From the NCBI RefSeq assembly GCF_905147365.1, contig NC_056417.1, positions 11,430,501 to 11,494,500 of the forward strand: a stretch of 64,000 nt of DNA, read 5' to 3'. The DNA comes from Aricia agestis. Taxonomy: Eukaryota > Arthropoda > Insecta > Lepidoptera > Lycaenidae. The notes under the pieces were generated by a model that made no database searches, was not told the DNA's origin, and worked only from the letters and a program-made list of their open reading frames with translations. Both the position numbers and the translations under genes were made by a program. Positions 51,188 to 63,883 of the stretch are shown piece after piece (within the stretch, counting starts at the first letter, position 1; each line of letters starts with the position of its first letter).

Positions 51188-54100
51188 TTATAACTCATAC
51201 GCGTGGAACAGGCAAAGTATGGCTTCCTCCGCGTCTTCGAAGTAACGTGGCTTATCAGCTCTTACTATTCCATAATCTGGTTCCAAGGTGGGCAAAGTAA
51301 TGTTGCGGATGCCATGATTGGAACTCACACTAATACTATCCCTCAATGACATGTTCATAGTATGGGACACGGTCTTGGGATGTTGGGGAGTACAACTAAT
51401 CCTATTTCTGTGTTTGCTTGCCATTCTTTTCATGCGTAGCACATTGCCTTTAATTGTGACGAGCATCTTATGATTTTCTGGCAAACGCAAAAATTCTGCA
51501 AGATCCTGAAAAAAAAACCGATTTAAGCTATTGAGAAGTAACTTTATTAAAAAAATGACTATTTTTATTAATACTAGGTATAGGCCGCACGCACCTTTCA
51601 GATCAGTCGGCAAAAATTGAAGGGAAAGGAGGTGTTCAAATCAAATAGGTGGAGTGGGCGGGGCGTGCGCATAGTGACCAGCAGTTGACGTTATTGGCTG
51701 GTGACCATTTGTAGATATTTTATACATGGTAAAATTATATAGCTATTAGATCGAACACCTACTTTAACTTTAATTTAAACGATAGACGATAGTAACAGTA
51801 GTAACACAAGCCTATATAATAGCACAAAGGTTTTCCACTTAACGAAATAAAAAAAAATACCTTTTTAATTGCGTGATATTTTGTAAACAGCCAAAGGTAA
51901 GTAGCCAATATACGGAATAATTCAACTTCGCTGTTACTGAACCTCCACATGAACTTCAATACTGGTTCTATCCTCTCTCTCTGAAAAAAAAAGAAACAAA
52001 AAAATTTAAAGCAAACAATAATAATTATAAAAGACGCTTAACGGACCTAACAGTCCAGCCCCAAAGCCACTCGCCAACTGCTATCACACAAGCAGTTGGC
52101 GAGCGGCTTTGGGGCTGCACGTCAGCGAATACGTCGCGGACGCACAACGAGACGGCCACGTTCTATGCTTTGTAAACACCGGACACGCGATAAAAACGGT
52201 ACGTATTCGCCATGAGTCCTCGACAGCAGTGTTCTGTGCTTTGTAAACATGCGTCAAAGACAGTACGTATTCGCCGACGTCTAGGCGACGCCTCTTACGC
52301 TTACGGCTCGGGGAAGGGGAAAGGGGCAAGGGTGGACAAAGAAACTTAGGCTTGAGTACTGGGAGACGTAAGCAAGGTGACGACGAGCCGTAAGCGGGGG
52401 GACTGCTAGTTGACCACGTGTTGCAACTTGCATCCCGGTTCCAAGCCTGTTCCGAGGCGATGCGATTACGTTACGATTCCGCTTAGTGTGCGTTACAGTA
52501 GGGAGTTTCATACAAACAATATTGAACGGCTCGAGGCGATACGGTGCCGATCCCTTTCCGAGTTGTGTGCTGTGACCTTAATATGCCTAAAGACTTTTTT
52601 TTAATAACTTCGCAAAATACATAATATACTTACATCGTAAATTTTCGGTCCCGTTATCCTGTACCTGGCTAGGTTAACGAGAATAGAAGCTGCCGACTTC
52701 AACATTTCTATACTCGAAATGGATCTGTTCGCCAGGGACATGTATATGTAGACGCGACGGACTATGGACGACGCGTTAGAATTGTACATCATCGGGAATA
52801 CTTCCGTTAGAAGTTCTAAAATAAAGAGCAAGTTTACAAATTATTTACTCTATTAAACTTACCCAACATTAGCTACAATGATTTTTAATGCTCAAGAAAT
52901 GGTTAAATTGCCATATAGCTTCAATTTAAAAACTAACCAAATGCAGGCAAAATTGTCTGTTTGCACTGTCTCGCCACTCCACTCCTAAAGCCGGGTCCAG
53001 ACAAGTGTAACGTGTAATGTAAGATTACGTGTAATATAGCGTCAACAGTGTGGACGGCACACGAACTCATAGCGAATTGTCCAAACGAGCCTTTGTGCTC
53101 GCGCGAAAACCGACAGCCGATGGATAAACCCCGAGCGTTACATGTAATGCTCGTAGTGCCGTCCACACGTAGAATTCGTGTTACATTACCCGGCTTAAGG
53201 TGTGAGCAATACAATATTACCTAGAGATCTAAACGCCCTTATAACAGTTTCGATATCGGACATATTCCGCAGGACGTCCATGGCTTCCTCGTTGCGGTCT
53301 TTGAGGGACTCCTGAGTGGAGCGCAGCGCTCCCTCGCGCCATCGCCGACGCAGGTCCTTCGCACGCCTGTCGTCTGTCGCACGGACTTTGTGCCCGCGGA
53401 AAAGTGCCTGTTGAGATTAATATTAAAAAGAGGTGAGTGGAAGAATCGAAAAAGTAACATTTCGTAACATATGGACAATAACTCATTTTTTCTCTTATTA
53501 TTTTCATAAAACTTACAGTAACTTATCTACTTCATAACCTAGATAATATATCTGACTACACATATAATCCATAGTTTTTCTATTTAAAATAATTTTTACA
53601 GCCCTAAAGCATCCATTTCAATAAAACGGGTTTTTTCATGTTACTTATCTTATTCTTCTACTCACGTCTTGAATTATCATAAAGTAATGCTTACTAATAT
53701 TATAAAGAAGAAAGTGTCTTCTTTATAATATAAGTAGTTATCTGACTTGTTACATTTTTATGCTAAAACCGCTTAACTAATTAAGATGAGTATGGTTATA
53801 CTAAGGGCCTGTTTCACCACTTACCAGTGCCGGATGGTCTATCTACCACTTATATGACATATAGAGTATGGAGTATCTGTTAGATAACTAGTAGATAAGA
53901 CTATCCGGCTGTCATAAGTAAGTGGTGGAAGAGGCCCTTAGAATTATAAGAGCGTAAGGGGGCATTCAGATGTGCGCGTTACTGCGCGGGCGGATACAGC
54001 GCGCGTCGCGTGTTTTCCCAAACGCTATAACAATTTGAGGTTCTATGCTAAATTACATTAAGCTTATTTTCATCCACAAACCGCGTACACGCAGAAAACG

Positions 54101-57100
54101 CGCATGTCTGAACGCGCCCTAGGTTAAATATGTAGAATCTTAGATTGAATAAAATATACCTGAATTTTAGTCGCAGCCCAGTTCTGTCTCTTCTCCTCTT
54201 TAATTCGTATTAACTCTTCTTTTTTCAGTGTCACCTTTCTTCTCACTAAATACCCTCTGATAGCTGCTTGCAACTTCGTTACTAACGTTTTCTTTTGTAG
54301 GAAATCGCATCGCACGTAGCGAGTATGCAGCTTACTGCGCCATAACTTCTGTATGAAAATCACGCGTGCCCGATAATTTTTGTACCAAGATTGTTGTAAA
54401 TAGCATCTTATATTTTTCTGTATACATATGGCCGCTTCTATTTGTCTCTTTTTCAACCGATCCCTATGCTTCTTCAATCTATAGAGAGCTTGTATAGCTA
54501 GAACAGTACTTCGTATGCGTAAGTAACGTTTTCTTTGAATGAAGCATCTTACATGAGCTTGCAGCTTAATAATCGCATGTCTCGTGCTGATATACCTTTC
54601 TCTCTCTTGCTTCGCCAACTTGGCATTGCGATAGAATACTTGAATCTCAGTAGCGGCATCACGAATTCTTACGAACTGTTTGCGTAAGAAAAACATTCTG
54701 AAATATGATTGAATAAAAATAACCTTGTTTCTGATGTTCAAAAATTCGGAGCGACATTTCCTAGCCTCATTATTAGTTCTGAGTCGTCGTTGTACAGTTA
54801 TAACAGCGTTGCGTAGCTGCAAATAATTGGAATGAACCATTATATATTCTCTATACTCTCTGTAGCGTCTTTGAATAAGTACTGCGGATTTTCTCATTAA
54901 TTCGTAGTTGTCTCTCTGCTGTTTGCCTATTCTGTATGCTCTGTAACGCCTTTGAATTGTAACACATGCTATAAGTTTTTGCACATATTCGAATCTACAA
55001 GTTCTCATAAGTTTATTTGCTCGGAATCTTTCTTGAAATGTAACGACATTTTTACGTAAAGTAACGTAGGAATTTCTAGCTTTTCTCATAGCAAGCTTAG
55101 CTCTATATCTTTGCTGAACAGTTACTATAGCTTGTCTTACTTTTAAATATTCATTTCTTTGTATCATACCTATCCAATAAGCTCTATACCTAGCTTGTAT
55201 AGTTATACATGCTCTTAAAGTGGTTAAATACTCAGTCCTTCGCCTTTTCATCGTGCACCAAGCCCTGAACTTGTTTTGTATGATTATTGCAGCCGATTTT
55301 CGTTCTAGATATAATTTTCGGTCTTTTCTCATGGCTAGCATAGCTCGGTACCTTCTCTGTACTGAGATGGCACTCTGTTTTAGTTTCAAATATGTTGCTC
55401 GTTCATTTCTCATCAAGCATAAACTTCGGTACCGCCGCTGTATGCACACCGCTGCCGCCTTTAATTTTACATACTCATATCTCAGTTTTTTAGTTTCTAG
55501 ATAACATCTAAAGTAGTTTTGAATTGTGATTATTGCATTTCTTGTCTTCGAATAGTTCTCTTTCTGTTGTTTCATTTCTACAAATGATCTATAAAATCTT
55601 TGAATGGTCACAGTTGATGATTTCAGTCTTATAAACTCTTGGCGTATTGTTTTCGTCAAAATATAACTTCTGTAATACTTTTGTATACAAATAGTAGCCG
55701 TTCTTATCCTAATATATTCTTGTCTTTGTTGTTTCCCTATAATAAAAGCGCGATAATATGTCTGTATTGTTATGCAGGCCTGTTTCTTTTGTACAAAATC
55801 TTGTTTGACTTCTTTTCCTTTCTTTACAGATCTCAGCCAGGTTTGAATTTTAATTGCTGCGTCTTTTTGTCTGAGATAAATCTGTCGTTGTTGTATTGCT
55901 AACACATTTGCTCTGTAACGTCTTTGTATCATTATACAAGCCGTTTTCAGCATTTGATACCGTTCTAACTCTATACGCACTGCCACCAATGCTCTGTACT
56001 TATTTTGAATTAAAATACATGACTTTTTCAACTGTTCATATCTTGCTTTATTATCACGCATTAAAAGTTGGGCTCTGTAGCGTCGTTGTACAACTATCAC
56101 CGATGATTTCAATTTCATGAACGTTTGCCTGTCACGACGCATTGCAATGATACTGCGATATCTATCTTGAATAACTTTTGTGGATTTTTTCAACTGTACA
56201 TAATAATTCTTTTGCATTTTACCTAATAAATATGCTCTGAAATAACTCTGAATTTTAATTGCAGATTGGCGTTTTAAAATGTATTCAGATCTAAGAGATT
56301 TCTTAAGTAAATACGATTTTATACGTTTCTGTAGTACGATTGTGGCGTTTTTGAGACGCAAGAAGTTTTCTCTATCGCGTTTCATACACTGGTTGGCTCT
56401 AACTTTTCTTTGCACCGAAATAATTAGGTCCCTTTGTTTTAGATACTTTCTTCTGTCTCGCCTTCCTCTAAATATTGATTGTATTTTGATTACACTAAGT
56501 CTTAGATTAACATAACGATTGCGCTGTATTCTCATTTCCAATTTCGCCTTATAAATTTCATCTACAGTTTTTACAGCTTCCTTTAATCTCAAATAGGACC
56601 TTCGCTGTAACACCATTCTTACAAAACTCTGAATTATGATTACACGTTTTCTGACCTCCGAAAATTGTTTCATCTCTTTGCGCATCAAAAGTTTGTTTTT
56701 ATACATCTTTTGGACGAATACTATAGATTTCTGCGCGTGCAGATATTGCCTTCTCATTAGAAAGCATCGCACTACGCTCTGTATTAGGATGACCTTTCTA
56801 ACTATTTGCTTATACTGTTTAACGCAAAGCCATCGTCTCACGTACGACTGTAGAACCACAGCGGACTTTTGTCGAAGTTGCTCCCTTTGCTGCTTCAACA
56901 TACACAGCGTTGCTTTCGCTTCTCTGATCATCTTCACTCTTTTATACCAATCGCATATTTTCCAAACGCTCAATTTGGCTAATCGTAGCTTATTGCGACA
57001 CAGCCACATGCGGCAGTATTTCTGTATGATCACTGTGGCAGTGGTGATCTGGGCCATTTTGTGCTCAACCATTTTATTGTACTGAATTCGTCTCCACCAA

Positions 57101-60100
57101 TCTTGGATGAGAGCAGCCGCTGCATTTCGCTGCGCTAGAATTCTTTCCTCCTCCCTGCGTTTCTCCATTATAACTTCGAATTTTTTCCTCCACCACGTTT
57201 GAATAACGTTCGCCGCTTTTTCAAACAGCGGCGCACGGAAGACATGAATAATCTGCCAGAGAAGTGACAGCGTTTTTTCTCTATGACCGTCGGCGATATC
57301 CGTAGAAGTTATATCTCCGACGATAGTGAAATTTGATTCTTTCAACGCATTCAAAGCGACGTGTACGTTGTGAATTTTCTGGAGCCTCGATATGGCGGGG
57401 GTTCTCAACTGATTCATCAAGCTGTGCTTCATGAGAATTATTTCCATTACTTTCGTCAAACGGACCCCGTCCCTGATATCGACCGCTAAGTTATGCACGG
57501 CGAATTTGTATTCATCTAAATAGGACTGCTTGTGGCTGACTACGTAGCCGAGCGGACGAAGGTGCTTGGTTATATCTCCGATACCGGCTATGAGTTCCCT
57601 TGTGAAGCGAATTATAATCTCTCTGCTCTCCTTGCAGATAGCGTTGCGGCAGAACAGACACGGATCGTGCGATATCAGCTTCTTCTGTTTAGCCTGATCC
57701 AAGAAGAATACGAGCATGAAGAACTTCTTGAGAGTAAACTTTTTTATTGCCTCCATATACGCCGGAAGCAGCATATTGGGTGCCGAGCTTTTCGAATGCT
57801 TATTCTTCAGGTGAGGATTCTTGAACATTCTCTGAATAATGAATACTGTCAGACCTTCTATATCGCTGTTCGATTTGAGAGGTAAAACGATGCCGTAAAT
57901 AGCTTCCAATCCTATTCTTAGCCACAGTGGATTGTAGGAGAGTAGAATTTCCATTATAACCTTCTGGAGACCGATATCCAAATGTAGATTCCTGTCATTG
58001 CGTATAGCTATCAACTTCTTCTCAATTTGGGCGTTCAGCTTTAGAAAGACTTGGGAAACATCGGGACTCAGCAAGAGATTTCTTGCTGATCTGCGCAAGC
58101 TTTCCAATCTGTAACTGTTATGGTAGGCGCTGCACACTTGTTCTTTTGTAGGAGCGAGGGGTATCTCCTTGTTTCTATTTTCGATCCACGCTTTGCCAAC
58201 GTCGAATTTGTACTCGACGTTGCTGTCTAAATCTGCGGGTGGGGTCAAAATATAATTCAGCCATCTTTTGAATTCGGTTTCGAATTTTTCGACCGCTTCC
58301 TCGTCGTAAAAGTACGTGGAGGATAGGAAGGGATCCACGGTGAAAGACTGCGCGTAAACACTTCCGTACTGATTAAAAGATGTATTCTGTACTATTTTGC
58401 TCTTATCGAAGGTACGATTTCCCTTCTCGTGCATAGAATCTCTACTTTTAATGCTGTTCCTTGGTTTATCCTTTTTAGTTACAGGCGCGGGTACCTTCCA
58501 CAGGTTTGTCTCTACTCTTTTACTCTTCTTTGACCATGTCGACTGCCTATTAGCGATGGAAGTGTTGATTTGGTCTAGAGGTTTGTCGAAGGTTCTGTTG
58601 ATTGTAAAAGTAGTCTGTTTATCGGATTTATCGAAGTTGTATGTGTCTGGGTATTGCGTGCTTTCCTCAGGTATCGACTGCAAAGGCGGCGTCACTGACC
58701 GGGGCGGAGAAGAGACGGCTCTAAAGTCATTGGACCATACACTGTTTTCTGGCACTTGTAAATGCTGTCTCGCGTTTTCTCTCTGGTGCATCTGCTGCAT
58801 GTTCTCTTTAAAAAGAGCTTGGCGACACATCTTGGAGTTGTCTCTGCTCAGAAGCGGTTGCTTCTGCTCAGGCAACTGATTGCGATATTGGTCTAGAGGG
58901 GTGTACGGTGAATCCTTAGTAAACGTGTCGGTGTTGAGTTTGACATCGTCGATAAAATCGTGAGTTTCGTTGTTAATTTTAGGGAACATTTTGCGTTCAG
59001 TAGAAAATCTTTGCGGCAAGAATGATAGTTCACTTATTCGGGAAAAGTCTGTGTTGATAGAAAAATTTGGACTGTTTAATTCTTTTGGTGAAGATGTGTT
59101 CGGTATCTTCTTATTCTGCAAAACTGGCGTCTCCGCGTATTGGTTGTCGACTAGTTTATCACAGTTATTCACTGACAGCCACGTTTGAGGATTCTGAGTG
59201 GATGTTATACATATTATGGAATGTGTTTCATTTTCTTTATTTCTACCTTTTATGTCAAGACTGTCGTCGAATTCGCTATCGGAATTCATACTCAAGACGA
59301 TTTTTGGGCCCTTCTCTAATTTTTCATTTTTAGACTGTAGAGTTTTAAGAGGAGTAAAGGATAGGTTATCAAATATATCCATTGGATCAGTTGTTTGTTT
59401 GTTAGACGGTTTCAGCACATTCCTAGATTCCATGCCATTGTTTCTGTTATTCTCGGTTTGAGTTGTGCTATATGATTTATCATAGGTGTCATAGAGATTT
59501 TCATTATTTTTGTATAGATGACGATTTGAGAATACTTCAGATGTGTTGAAATTGAGATCTGCACTGGATGGAGAGTCAAAAGGACAATGTCTTCTGTTGG
59601 AATTCATAAACTGATCATACTGCATTGACAAATTTTCCTTGTTACTGGATTTAAAAACTTCATACTGTTTTGTCTGCACAACATTTACTGTTTTAAGTTT
59701 TGTAGTGTTGTAAATAATTTCAGATTTTTTTCTAATTATAGCTACAGGAGATTTTTTTGATGACTTCTTTTTGATTTTTCCTGGAGAGACTTTAAGTTTT
59801 GGTTGACCATTTTTTCTTTTAACATTCTGAAAATGAGTGTATTTGTGTGAGAAAACATGTTATGAAGAAAATTATTAACTTAACAAACTAAAAACAACAG
59901 GTTTTTAGAATACATTGACACTTGTCTAGAAATTCCTGTCCCCTTATACATATATGTATATAGAAGCAATCATAGTTTACTTTTTTATAGTGAAGTAATT
60001 TAAATTAACATTTAAAACATATAACAATTAAAAAATTAACAGTAAAATATTACCAGCACAGCTTTCAAGACAATTATCACATCATATCTGCCCCTATTTT

Positions 60101-61585
60101 CATTTGTAAACCTCAAGGTTTCACGCAGAGCTGTTGGCTGGTTTGGAGTCCATATCATTGTCAAGCAGTAGCAAGTCTCCGGCTCCACCACCAGCCATTC
60201 TCCAAGGAGATCAATAACCAGACCAGGTGGCAGAGATTTGCCAAGTGTTATCTAAAAAAATAAAAATTGAATGATCATGAATTATTTTAAAGAAATTTTT
60301 TTTGTATTATGCTTGTATCTGATTTCAATTTATATAAAATATGATACAACAATAATTAATAAAATAGTTATCACATAACTTTTCTATGATTTTTAGGGTT
60401 CTGTACCCAAAGGGTAAAAATTTAGGGACCCTATTACTAAGACTTTGATGTCTGTACTCTGTCTGTATGTCTCCAGGCTGTAACTCAAGAACCGCTATAG
60501 CTAGACTTCTGAAATTTTCACAGATTGTGTTACATATCTGTTGCCGCTATTACAACAAATACTAAAAACAAAATAAATTAAACATTAACCCACACAACAA
60601 ACGTGTTTTTTTTATAATTTTTGCTCAATATCAATAACGGCAACACAGGCGCTTGAAATATTCACGAAATACTCAGTTGTATTTGTACTTTAATCATTTT
60701 TAATAAAATTTAAATAAATTAAATAATTAAGAGGGGGTCCCATACAAAAGACACAATTTTCAGCCTATTTTTGCTCTATTGTGGTACGGATCCCTTCGTG
60801 CGCGAGTCCAACTTGCACTTGGCCGATTTTATTTTAATTTGTAAATATTTACATATTTTTATATTAAGGTTCTATGATATTTTGTTCTATTAAAATTAAT
60901 GCAATTACATAAATGTTTGCAGATTTTCAAGTGTCTAAATTTTAGCCCAGTTACCATACATCAGCCATGAAAATGACTATTTATAAACAGTCTCAGATTA
61001 TTATTATTATGTTGTGACCTATAAGATGCAGAAATTAGCCATACACTACTGAAAATTCACAGTTATGTTCTTGATGCTCTTGCATCATCTAAACTGGATT
61101 CTGATGCACCTTGACAATAACTTCAATTTTTCTGACCACAGTTTAAGACCTATACATAATAATATCCTTTTTGTGGCCATAGATTCCTAATAAAATGAGA
61201 AACATAATATTGAGGTACTAATCATACAAACACTAAACAATGCTTCATATTCTGCCCACAGCGGCCTCATAACATTCCACAACTTATTTACCTGCTGGGT
61301 CTGTTTCGTTGGGTTGTATATTTCTAGTTCCCTCTGGCATGATGTTCCTATAAGAACGTTATCGAACACAACTTGGGGAGGCCGAGAAAATGGGGCCAGT
61401 ATAAGTCGTGGACATTCTTCTTTTGGAGAGGCATTTTGAACGACTTCCTTTTTCCTAGCCCTTTTTAAGTGTTCAGGCGTATTCTCAATCTACAAACAAT
61501 GAACGTATTAATTAATTTCTTAACGATTATGACTGTATAAAATATAAAAAATAAAAGATTTATGAATACATACCTCAAAATACAT
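51188..61585 (-). CDS. asp: Abnormal spindle protein (asp/ASPM orthologue), with a one-base frame break
   Basis: Eight exons on the minus strand: 61585-61574, 61489-61292, 60251-60054, 59826-54160, 53408-53221, 52815-52634, 51980-51861, 51505-51188; about 2293 aa once the frame break is allowed for (Drosophila Asp is about 1950, human about 3480). Domains: ASH/MSP-like (about 25-136, LILAPFSRPPQVVF to VIIVLKAVL), a disordered Ser/Thr-rich basic stretch, a calponin-homology region (about 825-1000, ending LSLLWQIIHVF), about 37 IQ motifs (about 1007-2040) and an Armadillo-like tail. The family binds microtubule minus ends and calmodulin at spindle poles in mitosis and meiosis. Exon 1 supplies only MYFE. 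Exon 5 has five A's at 53400-53404 on the plus strand where four keep the frame; as written, a stop follows at 53231-53229. All other junctions keep phase. Confidence 0.95.
52045..52400. repeat. Hairpin and GC-rich MITE-like segment in asp intron 6
   Basis: CAGTCCAGCCCCAAAGCC and CGCCAACTGCT mirrored by AGCAGTTGGCG and GGCTTTGGGGCTG; then a GC-rich stretch in which TACGTATTCGCC occurs twice. Confidence 0.65.
52987..53197. mobile_element. MITE in asp intron 5
   Basis: AGCCGGGTCCAGAC and GTGTGGACGGCAC at left; GTGCCGTCCACACG and TTACCCGGCTTAAG at right. Ends 24 bp from asp exon 5. Confidence 0.7.
53221..53408 (-). CDS. asp: asp exon 5, with apparent +1 frameshift
   Basis: Between a CTCAACAG acceptor and GTAATA donor. 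Reading from exon 4 gives TKIQ then ALF and a frame ending in a stop (53231-53229). Removing one T from the five-T run (minus strand) gives an IQ consensus, IQALFRGHKVR, and the frame that joins exon 6. Length 188; 187 is needed for phase. Confidence 0.85.
53811..53941. mobile_element. MITE with GGGCCTGTTTCACCACTTA ends
   Basis: TAAGGGCCTGTTTCACCACT mirrored by AAGTGGTGGAAGAGGCCCTTA; inner GATGGTCTATCTACC against GATAAGACTATCC. In asp intron 4. Confidence 0.8.
53959..54121. mobile_element. MITE with GCGCGTTCAGA-type ends beside asp exon 4
   Basis: GGGGGCATTCAGATGTGCGC at left; GCGCATGTCTGAACGCGCCC at right. Ends 39 bp after the exon 4 donor; similar to 37070-37165. Confidence 0.7.
54160..59826 (-). 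CDS. asp: asp exon 4: disordered region, CH region and IQ array
   Basis: A 5667-nt exon of 1889 codons, acceptor TTTTCAG, donor GTATAT. CH region maps to about 57.24-57.75 kb; IQ motifs repeat with roughly 23-25-residue spacing from 57.2 kb to the exon end, for example AAIKIQTWLR, ACITIQTYYR, KVIFIQSYFR. Opposite-strand open frames here are shadows. Confidence 0.95.
60390..60835 (+). repeat. Dispersed repeat, long copy
   Basis: AGGGTTCTGTACCCAAAGGG, GGCTGTAACTCAAGAACCGC, GTGCGCGAGTCCAACTTGCA. In asp intron 2 (between exons 2 and 3), sense to the opposite strand. Confidence 0.75.
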
Positions 61586-61802
61586 TTTCACTGTATGTGT
61601 ATGTACATCAATGTAATATTATTACAAAACTAAAACAATCCATGTATTGTGATCCACAATAAACATTTATTTTTCATCTCAATTTTACGAAACAAACGTA
61701 CGATCCAAAACAATTTTGCTTTTGAATTCGAAAAATTCAGTCCGTCCAAATTTCAACCGTCATTTGTTTTTTTTTAATGGCGAAGGCATAGAGAAAAAGT
61801 AT

Positions 61803-61870
61803 ATGTCTGTCAAGAAATTAAAGAAATTAAAAAGTGGCAACATCGTAGTGTCATCCCTTTCAAATCAATC
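61803..61870. mobile_element. 137-bp MITE, half copy
   Basis: TGTCTGTCAAGAAATTAAAG, AGTGGCAACATCGTAGTGTC, ATCCCTTTCAAATC; the other arm is missing. Confidence 0.8.
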
Positions 61871-61999
61871 TAGAAAAACCAGCCAAGTGCGAGTTGGACT
61901 CGCCCATGAAGGGTTCCGCAGCAGCAATAAGGTTTATTTTTATGAAATTAAAAGGGTTTTGATTTATTTTTATGTTTCAGTAGATTTAATGAAAGTTTA

Positions 62000-62565
62000 T
62001 TTAACCATTTATGACGTATAAAAAAAACTACTTGATAAATTTCGTTCAAACGAATTTTCGTTGGTAGTTTTTATAGTAATGTACATCATATATTTTTTTT
62101 AGACTTATCATACTTAAGAAGTTAGAGGGAGGGACACACATTTTACCACTTTGGAAGAGTCTCTCTCAAAACTATTCAAGTTAGAAAAAAATGGTAATAA
62201 AAACTTTAATATATTTTTTAAAGACCTATTCATAGATACCCCACACGCATAGGTTTGATGAAAGAAAATGTTTTTTGTTGGTTTAAGATTTACCATTTAT
62301 GACGTATAAAAAAAACTACTTGCTAGATCTCGTTCAAACCAATTTTCGTTGCTAGTTTTTAAAGCAATGTACATCATATATTTTTTTAGAATTATCATAT
62401 ACTTTTGAAGTTAGAGAGGGGGGACACACATTTTACCACTTTGGAAGAGTCTCTCTCGCAAACTATTCAGGTTAGAAAAAAATTATATTATTAGAAACCT
62501 CAATATGATTTTCGAAGACCTTTCCATAGATATCCCACACGTATAGATTAGATAAAAAAATATTT
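62000..62565 (+). repeat. Direct duplication, period about 286 bp
   Basis: TTTATGACGTATAAAAAAAA, ACACACATTTTACCACTTTG, GAAGAGTCTCTCTC occur in both units (62003 and 62289). Followed by a tight hairpin at 62569-62609 (GTTTCAGTTGTACCCATGGG). Confidence 0.8.
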
Positions 62566-62617
62566 TTTTGTTTCAGTTGTACCCATGGGTACAAGTTACA
62601 ACTGAAACAAAAAAGAT

Positions 62618-63536
62618 ATTTTGTAAAGCCCTTATTCCACTTATCCTAGCAAGGAAGTCCTAGCTAGGATCCTAAAATATTTAGTCAAGTGGAATAACAT
62701 TTAGAAAGCTAGGATCCTAGCTATGATCCTAAATCGGAAAAAAATGTGGCTCCTGAACACGGAATATATAACAATACAGGAAAGGGCATATGGGCGTGGC
62801 CCGCGTGCCATAGTTATGTCCAGCTGGACATAACTTAACTCGCACGCAAAAGGAAATTCGTGAGTACGGATTTAAACCTTTCGTTAGTCGACGTAAGGTG
62901 TAAAATTGCGTACAACTTCAAGTCTTATCATATTTAGCTATCAAGCGCCATCTAGCGTTGAATAACTGAACTCGGTAGTCAGAGCCGGTATTGCTAAATT
63001 TAAATTCTTCTTTATTTCAAAAGGGTTAGGTTTGTTTTTACGACATTATATTTAAAAAAGAAATATCTTTGTGACTGGTTATTTCTTTTGTGTGCGTAAA
63101 CTGTTACTGTGTGAGTTTGGCGACAGCAGTTTCAATGAAACTTACTTGCTATGCCCCTTCCTTTAGTGTTATATATTCCGTGCTCCAGAATGACTAAATC
63201 AGTGTTGCCAGATGGAATTTCTTAAGTCTGCACTCTGCTGGTTCCAAGTAGTTCAGAAAGTTCATAATTCATAATTTTACGTAGAGCAAAAATTCTTTCA
63301 ACCATCTTTTTCACCTTTTATTTATTTTTATTTTCATTGAGCCAACAGCTAAGCCTATTAGAAGACCAATTTTTTGTTGCTTTGATAGAACTGGAGCCAT
63401 TAAGAAGACGTCTGACCAAAATTACAACTGATTTAGTCACTAAATTAGGACAAGTGGAATAAGAAGCGAACTAATTAGTCTCCTGCGTAGGATCCTAGCT
63501 AGGACTTCTAAATAGGACAAGTGGAATAAGCGCTTA
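62618..63536. mobile_element. Foldback MITE upstream of ZNF598-like gene
   Basis: AAGCCCTTATTCCACTTATC and TCCTAGCTAGGATCCTA at left; TAGGATCCTAGCTAGGAC and GACAAGTGGAATAAGCGCTTA at right. A second foldback (62750-63195, ends CGGAATATATAACA / TGTTATATATTCCG) sits inside it. Confidence 0.8.
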
Positions 63537-63883
63537 ATGTAAAATAGAATCCTACCGATATTTCTTTTTCTCAAAAATTTCTTGCAAGTTTCACGTCATC
63601 TTCAAAAAAAAAAGTTGACAGTTTTGTATGCTGTTGGTCGATTGTCATCTGTCAGCTGTCAATGCTTGTCGCAAATCTCATTCCTTCAAACACGTCAAAT
63701 TTCAATAAAAATCGCTTTTGATTTTTCGCTGGTTCCTCTGGCTCACTCTTTCTTTTTATTACCATCTGCAGACCAACTTCTCGGTAGGTTATCATTAATC
63801 TTAAATAATTGGAGCACAAACGATGCCCTTTATACGTTTTATGTGAATATTTCCTGGGTACTTTACAGGGTACTCCAGAAATC

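Larger units (their letters stand above)
61586..63883. other. Intergenic region between divergent asp and ZNF598-like genes
   Basis: Mostly repeats: half of a 137-bp MITE at 61803-61870, a reversed repeat fragment at 61875-61925, a direct duplication at 62000-62565 and nested foldbacks at 62618-63536. The remaining 63540-63883 probably holds the ZNF598 5' exon and an 85-bp intron (donor near 63784, acceptor at 63868). Confidence 0.6.

Noticed and set aside
58397..58879. Plus-strand open frame of 160 codons, and several others between 55 and 59.5 kb
   Set aside because: All lie opposite the 5.7-kb asp exon, which has clear domain content in its own frame.
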